A stretch of DNA of 64,000 bases, from assembly GCF_910591885.1 (NCBI RefSeq), contig NC_063275.1, positions 1,302,001 to 1,366,000 on the forward strand, written 5' to 3'. The translations under genes and the position numbers were made by a program. Within the stretch, counting starts at the first letter, position 1, and each line of letters begins with the position of its first letter. The notes under the pieces were generated by a model. That model made no database searches and was not told where the DNA came from. It saw only the letters and a program-made list of their open reading frames with translations. The stretch comes from Bombus terrestris (Eukaryota; Arthropoda; Insecta; Hymenoptera; Apidae). This document shows positions 1 to 12,922 of this stretch, piece after piece.

Positions 1-3000
1 TCGTCCATTTTGTTATACTATTAATCTTTACGTTTTCGTTATTGATTATTGATATTTTGATATCGCACAATGGATTTAAAAAGTCAGGGTAGCAATGGAA
101 TTTATTCACATTTATTCACACAGTTAACAAATAATTCGATTTAAAATAACGAGAGTGCTGAACTAATGCAAAAGGCAAATATTAAAAACAAGGAACCTTA
201 ACTCTTTCATCTTCTTTCATTATAATTTCTACTAAAAAGTGCAGTAAATTAAACGTAAATAATACAATATAAAATAAAGAGAAATTGTCCTCTGTCTAAG
301 TGAAATCATAAACAAAGAACACTTTTTATTCCAACAACTCTGCAATATATCAGAAGAGCTAAAAGTCAAAGAAATTCTAGAATTTAGAATTTAGAACATT
401 TCCAACGTCACAACTACAAAACATTGAAAAGTTAATCAAAATTTTCAAAGGTAGATACGAATTTTCAAACTCAAACGAATTAATCTCTTGGAATTTAGAA
501 CAGCTCGTGTACACACAATGCACTGCCATGATTACTTTGGGACGCGATGATACGATCCGCGATATTAATCCGATAATTCAATATCGTACACACAGGCGAT
601 AGAACGATAAGCAACAGCAGGTAGTGGGAAAGACAGCGAAACGTGTGTTGCGATACGACCAATTGGATGCGGCTAATGGGCCAATTGCAACCGCGATCCA
701 CCGATCGGTGAATGATGTTTCGAAACTTGATTATAAAGCTTGCTAGAGACCGTACACGTTCCTAACATCCATCATCGTACTCGAAACGAGATTCATCGCG
801 ATACCATCGCGAGGGTAAAGTCGTAAAACAGGATGAGACCAGCAGGTTATTTCGGTGAATGATATTTGCCAATGAAAATGCGGTTAATTAAATGACACGC
901 GATAAGAGCAACGAAATAATATTTCCTGGCATTTTCTCCAGCTTTGTTCGAGGCAGAGATGTTTAGCACTAAAATCCAACCTAAACTACAAACTAAATAC
1001 AAACTGAAATATAACGTAATCTGTATATGTCGATTGTTATTCATTACGTTGGTCGACTGCGTGAATCGAAATGCACATTACAAACATTAATTTCTTTTAA
1101 TTTATCTTCATATTTGTTTCTGCAAATATGTTCGTACGATAAATAATCGCGTGAAAGTAAGCGATTTATTTTGCAAGAGATAGAATATTAATTACGTGGC
1201 AGAGTAACGAGATTGGCTGGCTTAATTATAAGAGGAAGAAAGAATCAGAGAAACGAAATATAAAATGGTTTACGGTTAAAGTAAGCACAGCAAGCGATGA
1301 ATAAAAACCAGCGGTGTTCTCGACTTTGACGGATGGTCTATACAAATCGGTTATAAGTACACGATACAGACATGCTGCCAGTGACATTAATCTTGAAAAG
1401 GTAATTTATAATCTTACAATTTAATTCCATTACGATACACCTAAGTACATCTAACAGAATTTCTTTAATAAATTCCAACAGAACCATATTTTTCAACGCG
1501 ATAATTAGATTTTCCTACCTGCAAACACCAAACAATATTTTCCAAAGCACCGTAACACTGTACGAAACTCTCCTACAGCCATATCGTCGTTCATTTAATA
1601 AACTTCACAAGCGAATTATATCTTTCAACGTAACAATTTTATTTATCTTGGAATAACTATTTCGTAAATAACGTTGCTAAAACACCCTAACGAAACTCGG
1701 TTCTACAATTCAAATTATCAGCAACTCGTTCCACGCGGTGCCATTAACGAGACGAACAAAAAAAAAAAAGAGAAAAAAGAGAAAAAGGAAGAAGAAAAAT
1801 GGGACGCGTGATCGAAGCTTGGTTAAACAGAAAACGATGGAAAAAGGGAGTCGAGGCGGAATCGGAGCCGGGTTCGCTATTACGCTACATTGTTCCCACA
1901 GGATACGAGGCTCGTACGAGTGGTACGCACACACGATTTTGCGTAAAGCGTGAGTGCGTGAGCGTGCACCGTCTATGTACATAATACATACATAGATAAA
2001 TATAACGATGATGTAGGTGTGCGTACACACGCGTTCATTAATCTGAGAACAGTTCATTGGAAAATGATCGTGCCGCGTTGTTTATACGGCACCGTCGTAT
2101 TATGCCGCGCCTGCGATTAATCGCGGCTCACCGCCCTCCACTAGGGGCGAAATATCGTAAGAGCGTGACCTTCCCCGTGGTTTCCGGAAAATGGCCTGCC
2201 ACTATTCGCCGCCCAATGGATACGCTTATCGATGCAACGCCGACGTGATGGATCGGTTTCGAGTAATCTGCGATCTTTTCACCGCCGCGCCGCCCTCGGT
2301 TGAAGACTTTTTTCGAACTATTCGATTGCTATGTCGTCTCACAAATGATACAACGTTTTTTCGAAAATTGAATTTACTATGATAAAGTCTTTCAAATGGA
2401 TCGCACAACGTATAAATGATCGGTAAGTTTCCACTTTTTTCAAACTATCTAAACGAGATGATTATTTATATTGCAAGGTGCAGAATACTATAACGCGTAA
2501 GATTTTAGTAGCTTCGGTGTAAATCTTTGTTGTTAGATTTGTCAAATAACAATTACACTACAACGGAAAGAAAATATTGCTGGTAGTGAGACGTTAAAGT
2601 AAGGAATGTCGATAACTGAACGCTACGCACACAGATAAAAAATTGAATAAACCCGTACACAGTGATACATAGCACAGAGATATTCGATATATGTCAACGT
2701 GAAATAATCGAATCGCAGCGAAACCATGCAGAAACATATTCACCAACCACGATCGACCTATTTGATGAATACTAACGAGAGCTAAAACGCACCAACGAAA
2801 GATAAATATTAACGAAACTTGGCTAAAAACCGAACGTGTTCACACATAATGTAAAACAACGTGAAATAATTCCGTTGCAAAGCTACGTTAATATATTCGT
2901 CTAACATATTCATAAACACACATATATTCATAATATATTCAAAGAGTTAATGGCAAGCTCACTTTTTCTTTCTTTTTTTAATTCAACGATAATTTGGAAG

Positions 3001-5318
3001 AGAAAAACACTAAAAAATGAATAAACTACGCTAAATTAAGGAACGACTTTGTACCTTGTTTTATATTTCCGTATAAAAGATTATTTTGAACGACTACTAT
3101 CGAAGAAAATCGACTATACTAAATTACTAAACTACAAATTATATTATTTTTTTTCTTTTTCTTTTTTACAAACGAAACGTTAGTGATATTAGATAATAGC
3201 ATTTGCGACGTAAAAACCGGTACGCTAATTATATGCAAGCCAGTTCGACAAACGCGCAATTACAGTTATCGGCGAGGCTATTGTTTAACGCGCAATTTCA
3301 ACCGGGCTACACGGTGATTTATCACGCGGGAATAAATTACTTGGCGCCAAAGGCCTGGAATCGGCCGTCACACACGCCTCACGCGTTTTGTTCCTCGCTC
3401 GGCATCGCCGAGTATCGACCGATCCCGTTGCTTTATCGCCCGTACCCACCTGTCGATGGAAAATCGATGTCCTCCTGAATAATTTCATAACCTTTTCACG
3501 CCTCTGCGCGTTATAATGGCCGAAATAACATATTACGACGCGAACGGACAACCACGATGAACAATGCCGGCGTGACGCGCCTCAAAATTCAACGAAAATT
3601 TCCAAATTAGTATTCACGAGATCGCTTGAGTTAGTAGCGTTGAAGGTAATTATGCAGTTGCGAAATTAAAGTGTAGTATCATCGTAGAGAACATAATTAC
3701 GAATTATAAATATGATGGTATTTGTATTTTTCCGGCAATATTCAAATGCTCGGCTCCATTTTCATCCCCCCTACACGACAGTGTGTTTAAGTAATTTTGC
3801 AAAATTATAATAATTAACCCACGATTGTGATACAACGAACATTGATTTAGTACGTTCTGCGATACTATTAGATGCTATGATACGACATAGTAAAATATGA
3901 TAAAAATGTTACTGCTTTTCTCTGGTCGTTTTCTTTTTTTTTTCAAGAATATTTTTTCTTAACATTGTGCACATTTTGCGTATGAAAACGTACACTACAT
4001 ATACCTACTTTTCCTGAGTTTAACATGCCATTTGGTCGAATGTAAATTCTTCGATACAACGAAGCCCGTAATTATTTTCCCTGACAAACTAGGATGCAAC
4101 TTTTCACATAGAGTACGTACGAACGAAAGTATGCTCTATTTTGCAATTAAAACATCGAAACATATTCATTAGACGCAAATTGAAAATTGTGATATTTTGC
4201 TTAATAAACTACGAAATAATCACGCGTGTCCAACGCGTCAACGAGAAAATATACGTGCCGATATCTATCACGTCTCTCATAATGATTGTTTATAGTTTAT
4301 TAACACGCACGTGGATATGCGTATCCATCTGAATATTCCATGCACGCTGCTGACAATTTAATTTGTGTAACTATATTTAATTAGCGAAACATAAATCCAT
4401 ACATATTCCAAACGAATAATAAAAAAAACACCCCTAAAATTGTTACAAAGCTCTATGAAAGTATTACTTGCTTGAGAAGTATTTTCTAGAAAAATGATTT
4501 TTTTAAATAAATCTATGTACCTGATACGTAACAGTAATTCGTGAAAATTATACTCTAAATATTATATATACGCGATAAAACGTTGATTCCACGAAAATAC
4601 ATGGCTTATCGTTTTTTCTTCAATTTCGTCGCGAATTTTCCTAACAACGATACCTTATGGAATTATTATTATTATCGCCACGATAAACGCGGTAGGTAAA
4701 CGTAGACTACGTGGGCAAAAGAATAGACCGATATTTTTTATTTCACGCGTGTCACGTGCTGCAGGTACGTTGAACGCCACCATTGACGAGCCGACGTTCT
4801 TTATAATAACATCGACCGTACTCTTCCCGTCGATCGTGGGGACGTTCTTCGCCTTTCATCCCGATCTATACGATCACCAAAGTGACAAGAGCGTTGCCAT
4901 TGTAGGTTCGCTATATCGGCTCTTATCACAGCGAGCAAAGGTTAAGAAACTATCGGAGAAGACTGTTTCCTCCTTTCCATCGATCGATTCGTTGGATACG
5001 AACGACGACCACGACGATCGCGTGGTGCGCGAGGAAACGAGAAATGTCGTGGAACAGCTCGCAGAAAGAGAAGATGGACAAACATTGGCGAATCGAATAG
5101 ACAGATAAGATTCTTTGGAAAGTCGAGAGACGCCGCGACGCGATGTCTCCTAGGAGTGCGATGTAAAACTGTTGCGACATGGGATGCGAGTAAGATGATC
5201 GGAACGAAGTTTGAAGATTACAGGAGAAAATAATCGTAGTTTGTTTGCAATCAAAAATCGAGATTTTGATATCGTTGAGATTTTGCTACTTCTGAGCTTA
5301 AGTTGTCAACCAGTAATA
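1..5318. other. Non-coding AT-rich stretch, no gene recognised
   Basis: I see no gene here. The stretch is AT-rich, with short open frames in all frames and none that looks like a known protein. A purine run rich in A and GA lies at about 1756-1800. The longest open frame on the plus strand (4749-5108, 119 codons, non-ATG start) begins just before a CTGCAG that could be a splice acceptor and holds one hydrophobic patch, but it matches no family I know. Read as intergenic or intronic sequence. Confidence 0.6.
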
Positions 5319-5402
5319 TATCGAGTTGGCAACTAAGTGATTGCGGATTTTGTCAGTACCATCTAATGACAAAATCGGCAAACACTTAATTGTCAAACCA
5401 AT
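5319..5402. mobile_element. Foldback MITE, mariner-derived (copy 1, degraded)
   Basis: An ~80-bp element lies between TA dinucleotides. Its left arm carries GTTGGCAACTAAGTGATTGC and its right arm the inverse with several substitutions, so the copy is older than its relatives near 12.4, 20.9 and 34.9 kb. The arms fill almost the whole element and leave only a short loop. The same terminal sequence is found on the broken mariner transposase remnant at 17451, which points to a non-autonomous derivative mobilised by that family. It has no coding capacity. Confidence 0.8.
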
Positions 5403-6208
5403 AGCAAGAGGAAAAGATAGACACAGTAGAAAAATATTAAACGCCAAAGGATTCTACATTGTATAACCAATTTCTTCAATGACGGAATGATTAGAGTTTG
5501 AACCATAGACCAAACCTTATTCTCGTATTTTCGCTTCTTTAGTTTTTTATTTGCTAGAGTTAGAGCTTTTTGAAAAATTCGGAAAATTCAAAGTTATGAG
5601 AAGGAAGAATATAAAATATCGATCATGAGGTCTGATCTCGAAATCACCGATATTTGTTAACTTCTCCAATAACCGAACAATCGAAACTCGAAGCAGGCAA
5701 CGAAACTATACTTTCTCGAAATTTACGATTCAATTTCTTCGAATATCTATCGTTCTTAAAAATTCACCTGCAAATCTGTTATAAAGAAGAAAAATATTAA
5801 TACGCTGTGGTCGTGTATGTTGAATAAAGTCCGTGAAGTTTGAAAGATTTCCAACTACTGAAAGATTTCCTTTTCGCGATTACTTGCTTTTCCATCGTAT
5901 GACGATTCTTTTTAATCGAGACTTGCGCATTTCTCCGCGCGCGTTACATAGCCAGATGCGATTGAACCGTTTCCATCGTTGATTCGAGATTAGATACGGT
6001 CTGCGTATTCTGACTGATGTATGTCATCGCCAGCTCATAAATGGTAGGAGTAGCGTGACTCAAGGCTACTAATTCGCGAAGGAAACCCGGCCACGTTGAG
6101 TCACTGTTTGCTTCGCGACTTGCTCTGTCACCGCCGAACTTTTTAATCCGCGGTAAGAATATCCGAAATAGACTGTGGTGGAAGTGTAAAGGATTGATAA
6201 AACAGAAA
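5403..6208. other. Non-coding, nothing recognised
   Basis: AT-rich sequence without a recognisable gene, RNA or repeat. Open frames are all short. Confidence 0.55.
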
Positions 6209-6633
6209 CGAGAGATTGCTGTTGCAACCCGTCAAATATATTGTTGTCTGCGAGCAATCATACACTGTCTTTGCGAATACGTTCGTACGAGCGACTTTGA
6301 ACATTGTCTATATTTAATTTATTTAATTTATTTCAATGTTCAAAGTCGCTCGTACGAACGTATTCGCAAAGACAGTGTATGATCGCTCGCAGACAACTTG
6401 ATAACTCGTATAACTCGTACAATAACTGTTAATAAAACTCGCTCGCGATCGTCGAATGAGTCGAAAAATTCAAATTCGTCTTTGTTCGACGATTGCACGT
6501 AGCGGCGACATTGTTTTGCCCGGAGTTTGTTTATTCTTACATTACGTGTATCCTAACGATCTTGATACTCCGAGGCAAAACAACAACATAATTTGAATCG
6601 TCCTCTGACTCATGTGCCGCTACAAGACTTTCA
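6209..6633. repeat. LTR-like dispersed repeat, copy with internal inverted duplication
   Basis: The segment matches 37491-37856 in patches. Shared blocks include CCGTCAAATATATT near the left edge, ATTCGC-AAGAC-GTGTAT-GATCGCT in the middle, and a well-conserved block from CACGTAGCGGCGACA (about 6497) to CCGCTACAAGA (about 6633). Inside the conserved block TGTTTTGCCCGGAGT and ACTCCGAGGCAAAACA form an inverted pair. The two copies differ by many substitutions, so the family is old. The lack of coding capacity suggests an LTR or untranslated part of a retroelement; this is inference, because no clear TG...CA ends or target duplication can be fixed. A later inverted duplication at 6243-6397 is listed separately. 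Confidence 0.55.
6243..6397. repeat. Near-perfect inverted repeat (64-bp arms, 27-bp loop)
   Basis: Bases 6243-6306 are the reverse complement of 6334-6397 with a single mismatch (GAGCAATC against GAGCGATC). The loop 6307-6333 is made of TTTAATTTA-type sequence. The right arm corresponds to the ancestral order of the related repeat near 37.6 kb (GATTCGCTAAAGACTGTGTA there), so the left arm appears to be a newer inverted copy. Near identity of the arms implies recent origin or gene conversion. A transcript would fold into a long double-stranded stem. Confidence 0.9.
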
Positions 6634-8444
6634 ATAATTCGTAGACTTTCCAAAAGTTACCTCAGCGAAGATTACCTGGACAACGTATAGAATCGGCAAA
6701 TGGCCCTAACAAAGCGTTTCTTTCCGAATTAGGACGAATGATCGATCGGTGCTGTGTCAACCTTAAAAACCCAGACGAGATATCAATCTTCCACCACCGA
6801 TACATCCTTTTCTCGAAATCCTGCTTTTCTCGTTTGCTCGACCGAGCTTTTAGCACGGCCCATAATAACATTTAACGATATTTTTGCAGGTGAAAAAACA
6901 ACAGGGCACACTTTCATCGAAAAATATTTGTCGAACACGGTCGAATTTCTTCCTCGCGCGTTTTGGCGCACGCGAACGAGCTGGAACGCGCGATCCTCGT
7001 AGATGATGCGCGCGATGTGTACACGCAACGAAAACACAAAGGTATCATCCATCAAGCTGTCTGTGGAATTCGTCCTGCTGCCTGTACGCATACGTGTGTA
7101 TACGTGTGATTGAATGTGTACGTGCACGTCTATCCACGTTCCATATAACATTCGGTACGTGGTATTCGCGTAACTCGTGTTTCCTCGTGTCCTATGCACA
7201 CGGGCCGAAGCATCGATCGATCGGCAGGAGGAGATCCTGTCGTTTTGCCCTCCTGTCACCAGTCCTGGATATCGAATCACTGCTGAATAAAGTTGACAAG
7301 TCGGCAAGGCGTCTCTTCGTATTGTACGTTCGATGCAATCGCGATTCATGCGAGATGGAAAGAAATTCTTTGGAAATGACAGTGATTTTATATTTGTTCT
7401 GTTATAGCAGTGGATCAATTTTGGTCATGAGTTTACTTGCGATCGTTTTTTTTTCCTTTTTTTTTTTTTTTTTTTTTTTTACAGTGTTATATTCGTTTAG
7501 AGGTAGTGGATACGAAGTGGACAGTTTGATCGTCGAACGTAGCGTATTTCGGAAAGCAGCAACTTCTTTTCGAAGAATTATTTAAGAAGAATTACGATTT
7601 TTGAAATATCATTTTTATTCGATTTTATATTCCGTAGCAAATGTAATCTTCTCGAAAAGAAAGAAATTTCAGGCAACGCGCAGAAAAATGAAAAGTTTTG
7701 GACGATCTTTCGAATCGTAGGTGCGCGTCTGTCACAAAGATATTCGGTACGTTTCTTAACTATTATTCGTTTTACTAGATCATTTCAATTAATGGTAAGA
7801 GCAATCGTTCAATGATAATCGTCTTATCTGCTAAATTTCCACCGAAGAAGTAGCAGCGGTGGCTGTGGTAAATTTTGCCTTAGGAAAAGCACTAATACAT
7901 TTGTTCGGAAATTCCACGCGTTTCTATTCTATTTCCTTTAACACCCGATAGGAATCCTCTGCACACACGCGACAGACGTGGCAACACCTGCGGAATACTC
8001 ATGGTATCCCGTCGATATTGACCCTGCTTAATGCGTCGCGTTACACCCAGCAAGCTCTCAGTCGGAATTTGAAATTGTAATATCGAAGCCTTACATCGCG
8101 AAATATCATATCGCCCAGTTGGATAAATGATATTCATACCGACCGCATAAATGAATACATTGCCGGCGATGGATTTCATGCAATAATTCCCAATCGTGAA
8201 AACGTCTTCTCCTCGTGTATATTAAGCTCTCTTGCTCTTCCAATGTCTATAAAAATCCTCGTGGAACGCACGGAAAAACATCGAAAATTGTTCGCTAAAT
8301 ATTTGCGAAAATTTCGTAGCGATAACTATGAAATATGCACGAGTAACGATCGTAGAATTTTAGATAAGACAGTAAGCGAAGCATTGATTGATCAATGATT
8401 AACGTTTCACGGATGAAACATATTTTTGTAGCTTGTAACTTTTA
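6634..8444. other. Non-coding stretch with a long T tract
   Basis: No gene recognised. A T9-CC-T24 tract at 7446-7480 is followed by ACAG, so it resembles an exaggerated splice acceptor or the inverted poly(A) tail of a minus-strand retroposition. I cannot identify retroposed sequence to its right. Open frames of 211 codons (minus, 6783-7418) and 163 codons (plus, 7094-7585) overlap on opposite strands, and neither resembles a protein family. Confidence 0.5.
7446..7480. repeat. Poly(T) tract
   Basis: Nine T, two C, then twenty-four T, ending in ACAG. A simple low-complexity tract. Confidence 0.95.
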
Positions 8445-8529
8445 TATTAGCTTGGCAACTAAGTGATTGCGGATTTTGTCATTACCACCTAGTGAAAAAA
8501 TCCGCAATCACTTAATTTCCAACCCAATA
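8445..8529. mobile_element. Foldback MITE, mariner-derived (copy 2)
   Basis: TA-flanked 81-bp element (8447-8527). The left arm reads CTTGGCAACTAAGTGATTGC and the right arm GCAATCACTTAATTTCCAAC. The arms pair over about 34 bases with a few mismatches around a short centre. It belongs to the same family as the copies at 5.3, 12.4, 20.9 and 34.9 kb. Confidence 0.88.
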
Positions 8530-11500
8530 TGAACGATATGCGATCAACGATTCAAAGACTTTCAGATTTGCGAATAACGATTCGCTGTTGCTGCGTTACT
8601 TGTAAATGTCACATAATAAGACGAGTTTCATTCGTGTAATGAATATAGCGACGATAAAATAACGATAAAATTTGATAATACGTGTATAACATTTATTTCG
8701 ATCCGAGTAATTCATAGGATCAGAATACACTGATCCTTTTCGTTATCTATGATTTTTCATTCAGATAATTGAAATTCTTATGTAAATGTATTTGTAATGA
8801 TTGAAAATGAGATACAGTTTGGAAAAAAAATAGTATTTGATACTGTGTATAAATGTCCACTAAGGAAAGATTGGTGAATACTCAAGTATTAACAATGTGC
8901 AATGTAAATGGTTGGATCTTCGCTTTGGAGATTTTCTTTCATATTTTTAAAACGCATACGACTTTTCCATTTCATATTAGAACAGTTGTAAACATTCTAA
9001 ATAGAAACGTTTTTTAAGTTTAAAGTGAAACGTTTTTTTTTTTTTAATCTGCGCAAATATTTTTACAGTCCTTTGCCAAACAATTGCCCGAAAACCATCG
9101 AAAAATCCAGTTTCGCCATACACGAGTTTCGTTTCAAACGTTCACACTTCCAGTTCCATTCTAGCCAGCGACAGTTTGACATACTTTTCACTTGGAAAAT
9201 CCCTCTCCAAATACGATATGTCCACTGGCAAACCCGCTCCGTCTCGTTCTAGGGTTAACTAACAGTCGGACCGGCAGAAAGGAAAAACCATGAACGAGAT
9301 AGGTTGGAAATCGTTTCATCGGGAATGCGATTTCGCAATCGTAGATAAAGAAAGAACACGAGAAAGAGAAATGGTAGGAAGAATAGAAAAGAGGAAGCGA
9401 GAGAAACGATGACGGTGGATCGAAGATACGAGGCGGAACGAGACGAGGTCCCGGCGATGAGGCACGTAGAAGAAAACGAACCCCGGCAAAGAAATAGTCG
9501 GTGGCTTTTTACTTTCTCCCGCGGGAACGGACAGGGTAAAAGGCAAAGCTACGAAAAGCCGGGCTTTATTGCCTACGAGGGCAGGATCCTCGTGCACAGG
9601 ATAGAAGATTGTTTAGATCCCTAGACCCCGTATCGTGGAGGAAGCTGCGGGGCCTATCTAGTATCGTATACCGCTCTCTCCCCACGGATTATGGTCGTGA
9701 AACGTTTCACGTCGTCCATTTTCCTGGCTCGTAACGCGACGCTTATTGTAAACTTGCACGGGATCCTACAAAGTCCTCCGACGGCGTTTTGTCGTACTTA
9801 GAGGGATCCTTCCTGAAATGATCTGTCCCGAGATTCCTTCGGCCACGTTTTATCTCCTTTTATGCGGTTACTCCGTCGAATATTAGACGATAGCCGATTT
9901 TCTGGCCGCACACGCTTCCGGTTTTTCCCAGATGGAGAGACCAATGTACACAGGCAATCGTTTGGGGAGATCGATAGAGCAGTGAAACTCTACATTCCGC
10001 TTATCGTTCGTGAACATAGGCTTTTTTCCATTTCTTCCCTTGTTTTTTATTCGAAGGTTATAAGAGGAAGAAACACGATAAAATATGCTTCTTAGTTCGA
10101 TGTCACTTTCGTGACCGGAAATGAATATTTATATATCGTCACGTTTATGTGACGACGATTCGATGTTGGTTAACAAATTAACCGAAAAGTGCAGGTGCTT
10201 GCTCGTAGCTCCTACAATTCCTGTAGCGGCACTCGACAGCAAAATTTTCCAACGGTTTTTGTTCCGTGGCTTGCAACACAAAGACTCTATCCAGACCCAG
10301 GTTCGAATCTCGACACTCTCATAGTCCTGTTTTTCACGGTTCCTAAATGAGAAGAAGAGAGCGGTCCCGATGGTTGGAAGAAATTACCCCGACCCGGATG
10401 AAGACAAAAATCTTATAACACCAGCAGTAGCACTATCACGACCTATCCACCTCATTTCCATTCTGTGTTGTGTCCTAAACGGTCAGAAATAGCGACGGAA
10501 CGGTAGAGTTGAACGGTATAATTCCTTCCATATTCGATCCATCGATGAACAAATGGCCCTTTAAGCGTCGAACAGAACGTTCGACGAGACATCGGTCGAA
10601 GCCATCGGTCGTTTGTCATCGAGAACGCTCGCGTCAGCAGGATTTATCATCGAAATAGGATGCTTCGATCATCCCCTTCAACGAGGTTGTCATTAGAAAC
10701 TCGAGAAATTTCCACCATTCTATCTACGTACTGCTCAAAATCCCGAATTCATCCATTTTCCAACAACGACATCGGGGAATCTTCCTTTCGTTCCGGCAGA
10801 ACGCGCGAAGAATTATCGCGCGTGAAGTAGAAGCAGACACGTAGCTGGGTCGGACGAATAGACTTTTTTAATTTATCGCTCGTAGGAGCAGATTATCGCT
10901 GATTACGCTTGTGCGAGAAAGGAAGTTCGGGATGGAAACGACAGAGGGAAGGAAGAAAGTCACGAGGAAAGGGTGGCAGCAGGGATGAACGAGGAAGGAA
11001 GACGTTCGCGCGATTTATCAATTTCACGGGGACAAGGGAACTTTTTAAATTACATGGCGTTGATCGGCCTCGTCTTTCTCTCATTTCCCCAATCTATCTT
11101 CCCCGTCTGGCTACCCCTCGCCGGGATAGCTTCCTTGGCTTCTCGGCCGGCCAATCTGTTCGTCGTCGCGATACTTATTGCGCATCGAGCGATAAGCAAG
11201 CCCTGCCTGCACAGTGCACAGCCGCTTAATCCGATTTGTTTCTTTCGTTTCGACACCTTGGCGACGCGTATATATGTGCGCCGAGTTAAATAAACGTCGT
11301 GGAACAACGTGCCAGCGAGCGAACGTTTCTTGAATTACAAAGATACATCGGTCTTGCCTTTCTTCTGTATCGACTGTTCCTCCAATACTATTGCTTACTT
11401 TCACTCTGCTAGGAATTATAGCGACGCAAGTTAGTCTACTATTACTACTACTTTGCATAAAAGTCTCTGCTAGTAGTCTAAACTTACTTCGTGCAGTGTC

Positions 11501-12441
11501 CTGTATCTATTTTTGTCGAGAAACTCGCTACATTTTTCAGGTCACCGTTTAATCAATTACGAAGTTAAAGCCGTGGACGATAGTTTTAACAGTCGAAATT
11601 AGATTTCAATTCTCAAAATCTTGACTTACACGGCAATCGCTTTTAGTTTGCTGAACGACCGACGAAGATCGTCACATAAGTTGTCGAAGGTTCCTTTAAC
11701 AAAGAAGGACAGCAAACTGATACAGCGACGACATTGTTGAAGCAATTTCGCGCGTTCGTTGATCGCCCGACGACAACGTCGCGATGGGGCGTCGGGACGA
11801 GCGTAAAAGTTGCCGAAAGACGACTCGTTGCTGACACATAGAACGCTTCAACGTGGACAATAAAATCCACGGCCGAGCTCTCGACGAGACGTTTGCGGGA
11901 TTTCGCGCGAGTACGCTGCGGGTCGGTCATTTCGCGAGCGGATGACGTCGTTTCACCGCGAGTTCTCCGCGTCATCGTTCGAGGGATCCGTCGTAAAGAA
12001 GTTTCCGAACGGCTCGTGCTCGAGACGATGGTTGGCGAAAGCGCTTCCTCGTCGAGTATATATGCATTACCATTTACCCTAAAAGCCTTTGTTCGATTTA
12101 AAGCACTCCTTTTCCATGTCTGCGTTCGCGTAACATCACGTCGAGATACTTTTTGCCGCAGCTTCGGGCGAGCATATACTTTGCGGAGAACGTTTCTTGA
12201 AAATTCCATTTCTCAAATTCTCTACGATTTCGAAACGGTGGTCAGAGTTTATATTCCTGACCTCGCGCGCATGATGGTGGTTAGTTTAAAAATCGATAAG
12301 ACGATAAGTCTGGAGTTATTTTTACAGGAAGTTTTGTTATACGATATTTTTCGCCCTCTTTTACCTTATCCTTTTCTGGAAGGGCGATAAGGTGGCGACA
12401 CGAAGCAGATTTAGCAAGAGTATGGTTAAACATGCACATTA
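8530..12441. other. Non-coding stretch, no gene recognised
   Basis: No gene, RNA or repeat recognised in 3.9 kb. The part around 10.9-12.3 kb is GC-richer and has long open frames on both strands at once (188 codons minus at 11643-12209 against 165 codons plus at 11893-12390). That is what base composition alone would give, and neither shows a domain. It could be regulatory sequence or part of an intron. Confidence 0.5.
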
Positions 12442-12526
12442 TATTGGGTTGGCAACTAAGTGATTACGGATTTTATCATTAGGTGATATTGACAAAATCC
12501 GCAATCACTGAGTTGCCAATCCAATA
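12442..12526. mobile_element. Foldback MITE, mariner-derived (copy 3)
   Basis: TA-flanked 81-bp element (12444-12524). It starts TTGGGTTGGCAACTAAGTGA and ends in the inverse GTTGCCAATCCAA. The two arms are complementary over roughly 35 bases and the centre is only a few bases, so the element is essentially one hairpin. Same family as the copies at 5.3, 8.4, 20.9 and 34.9 kb. Confidence 0.92.
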
Positions 12527-12609
12527 CGTTTACTTGTCACGATTTGGTCTGTGAGACGTTCGGATTCGATGACTAATAATACAAAACACGAACGTCTGAT
12601 TGATTTCTA

Positions 12610-12922
12610 TTGAGATATGTGTAATTTTATGTGCCATACCAGATTAGCCGCGTAATAGCGACACACATATATGAGTATAAGTGTGCTGGAACATGTGCGT
12701 GCACAGCGTCTCGTAAAACAGAAGAATGCAACTGTTTCGTTGATAGTTTGCTAAAGAAGATCTTGAAGACAAAGAGAGCGATGAGACGCGTGCAAATATG
12801 CATCGACAAATATCTTGTAAATCACATATTAAATAAATTTGAAACTATTTTCATATCAATTCTAAATGTAATTTAAGTGTTCCTATACATTTATTTCGGC
12901 GATTAAGATTCACAATTCTCAA
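12610..12922. mobile_element. 313-bp dispersed repeat with inverted ends (copy 1)
   Basis: This segment aligns without any net gap to 44540-44852; both are exactly 313 bp at a constant offset. I compared 180 bases by eye and found about 29 differences (about 84% identity), mostly transitions. The ends are inverted: TTGAGATATGTG on the left and CACAATTCTCAA on the right, 10 of 12 positions complementary. This fits a non-autonomous DNA transposon. An open frame with several cysteines is shared by both copies, but the substitutions fall about equally on the three codon positions, so I see no sign of protein constraint. No clean target duplication is visible at this copy. Confidence 0.75.

Noticed and set aside
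4749..5108. 119-codon plus frame starting by a CTGCAG acceptor-like site
   Set aside because: Unrecognised; no convincing donor at its end and a minus frame overlaps.
6783..7418. 211-codon minus-strand open frame
   Set aside because: No recognisable domain, arginine-rich low-information composition, overlaps a 163-codon plus frame.
10280..10320. GGTTCGAATC motif like a tRNA B box
   Set aside because: The flanking bases do not form a T stem and no cloverleaf can be drawn upstream.
11643..12390. 188-codon minus and 165-codon plus frames facing each other
   Set aside because: Simultaneous openness on both strands fits base composition; no family features.
12661..12840. Cysteine-bearing open frame shared by both 313-bp repeat copies
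   Set aside because: Substitutions between copies are spread evenly over codon positions, giving no sign of protein constraint.
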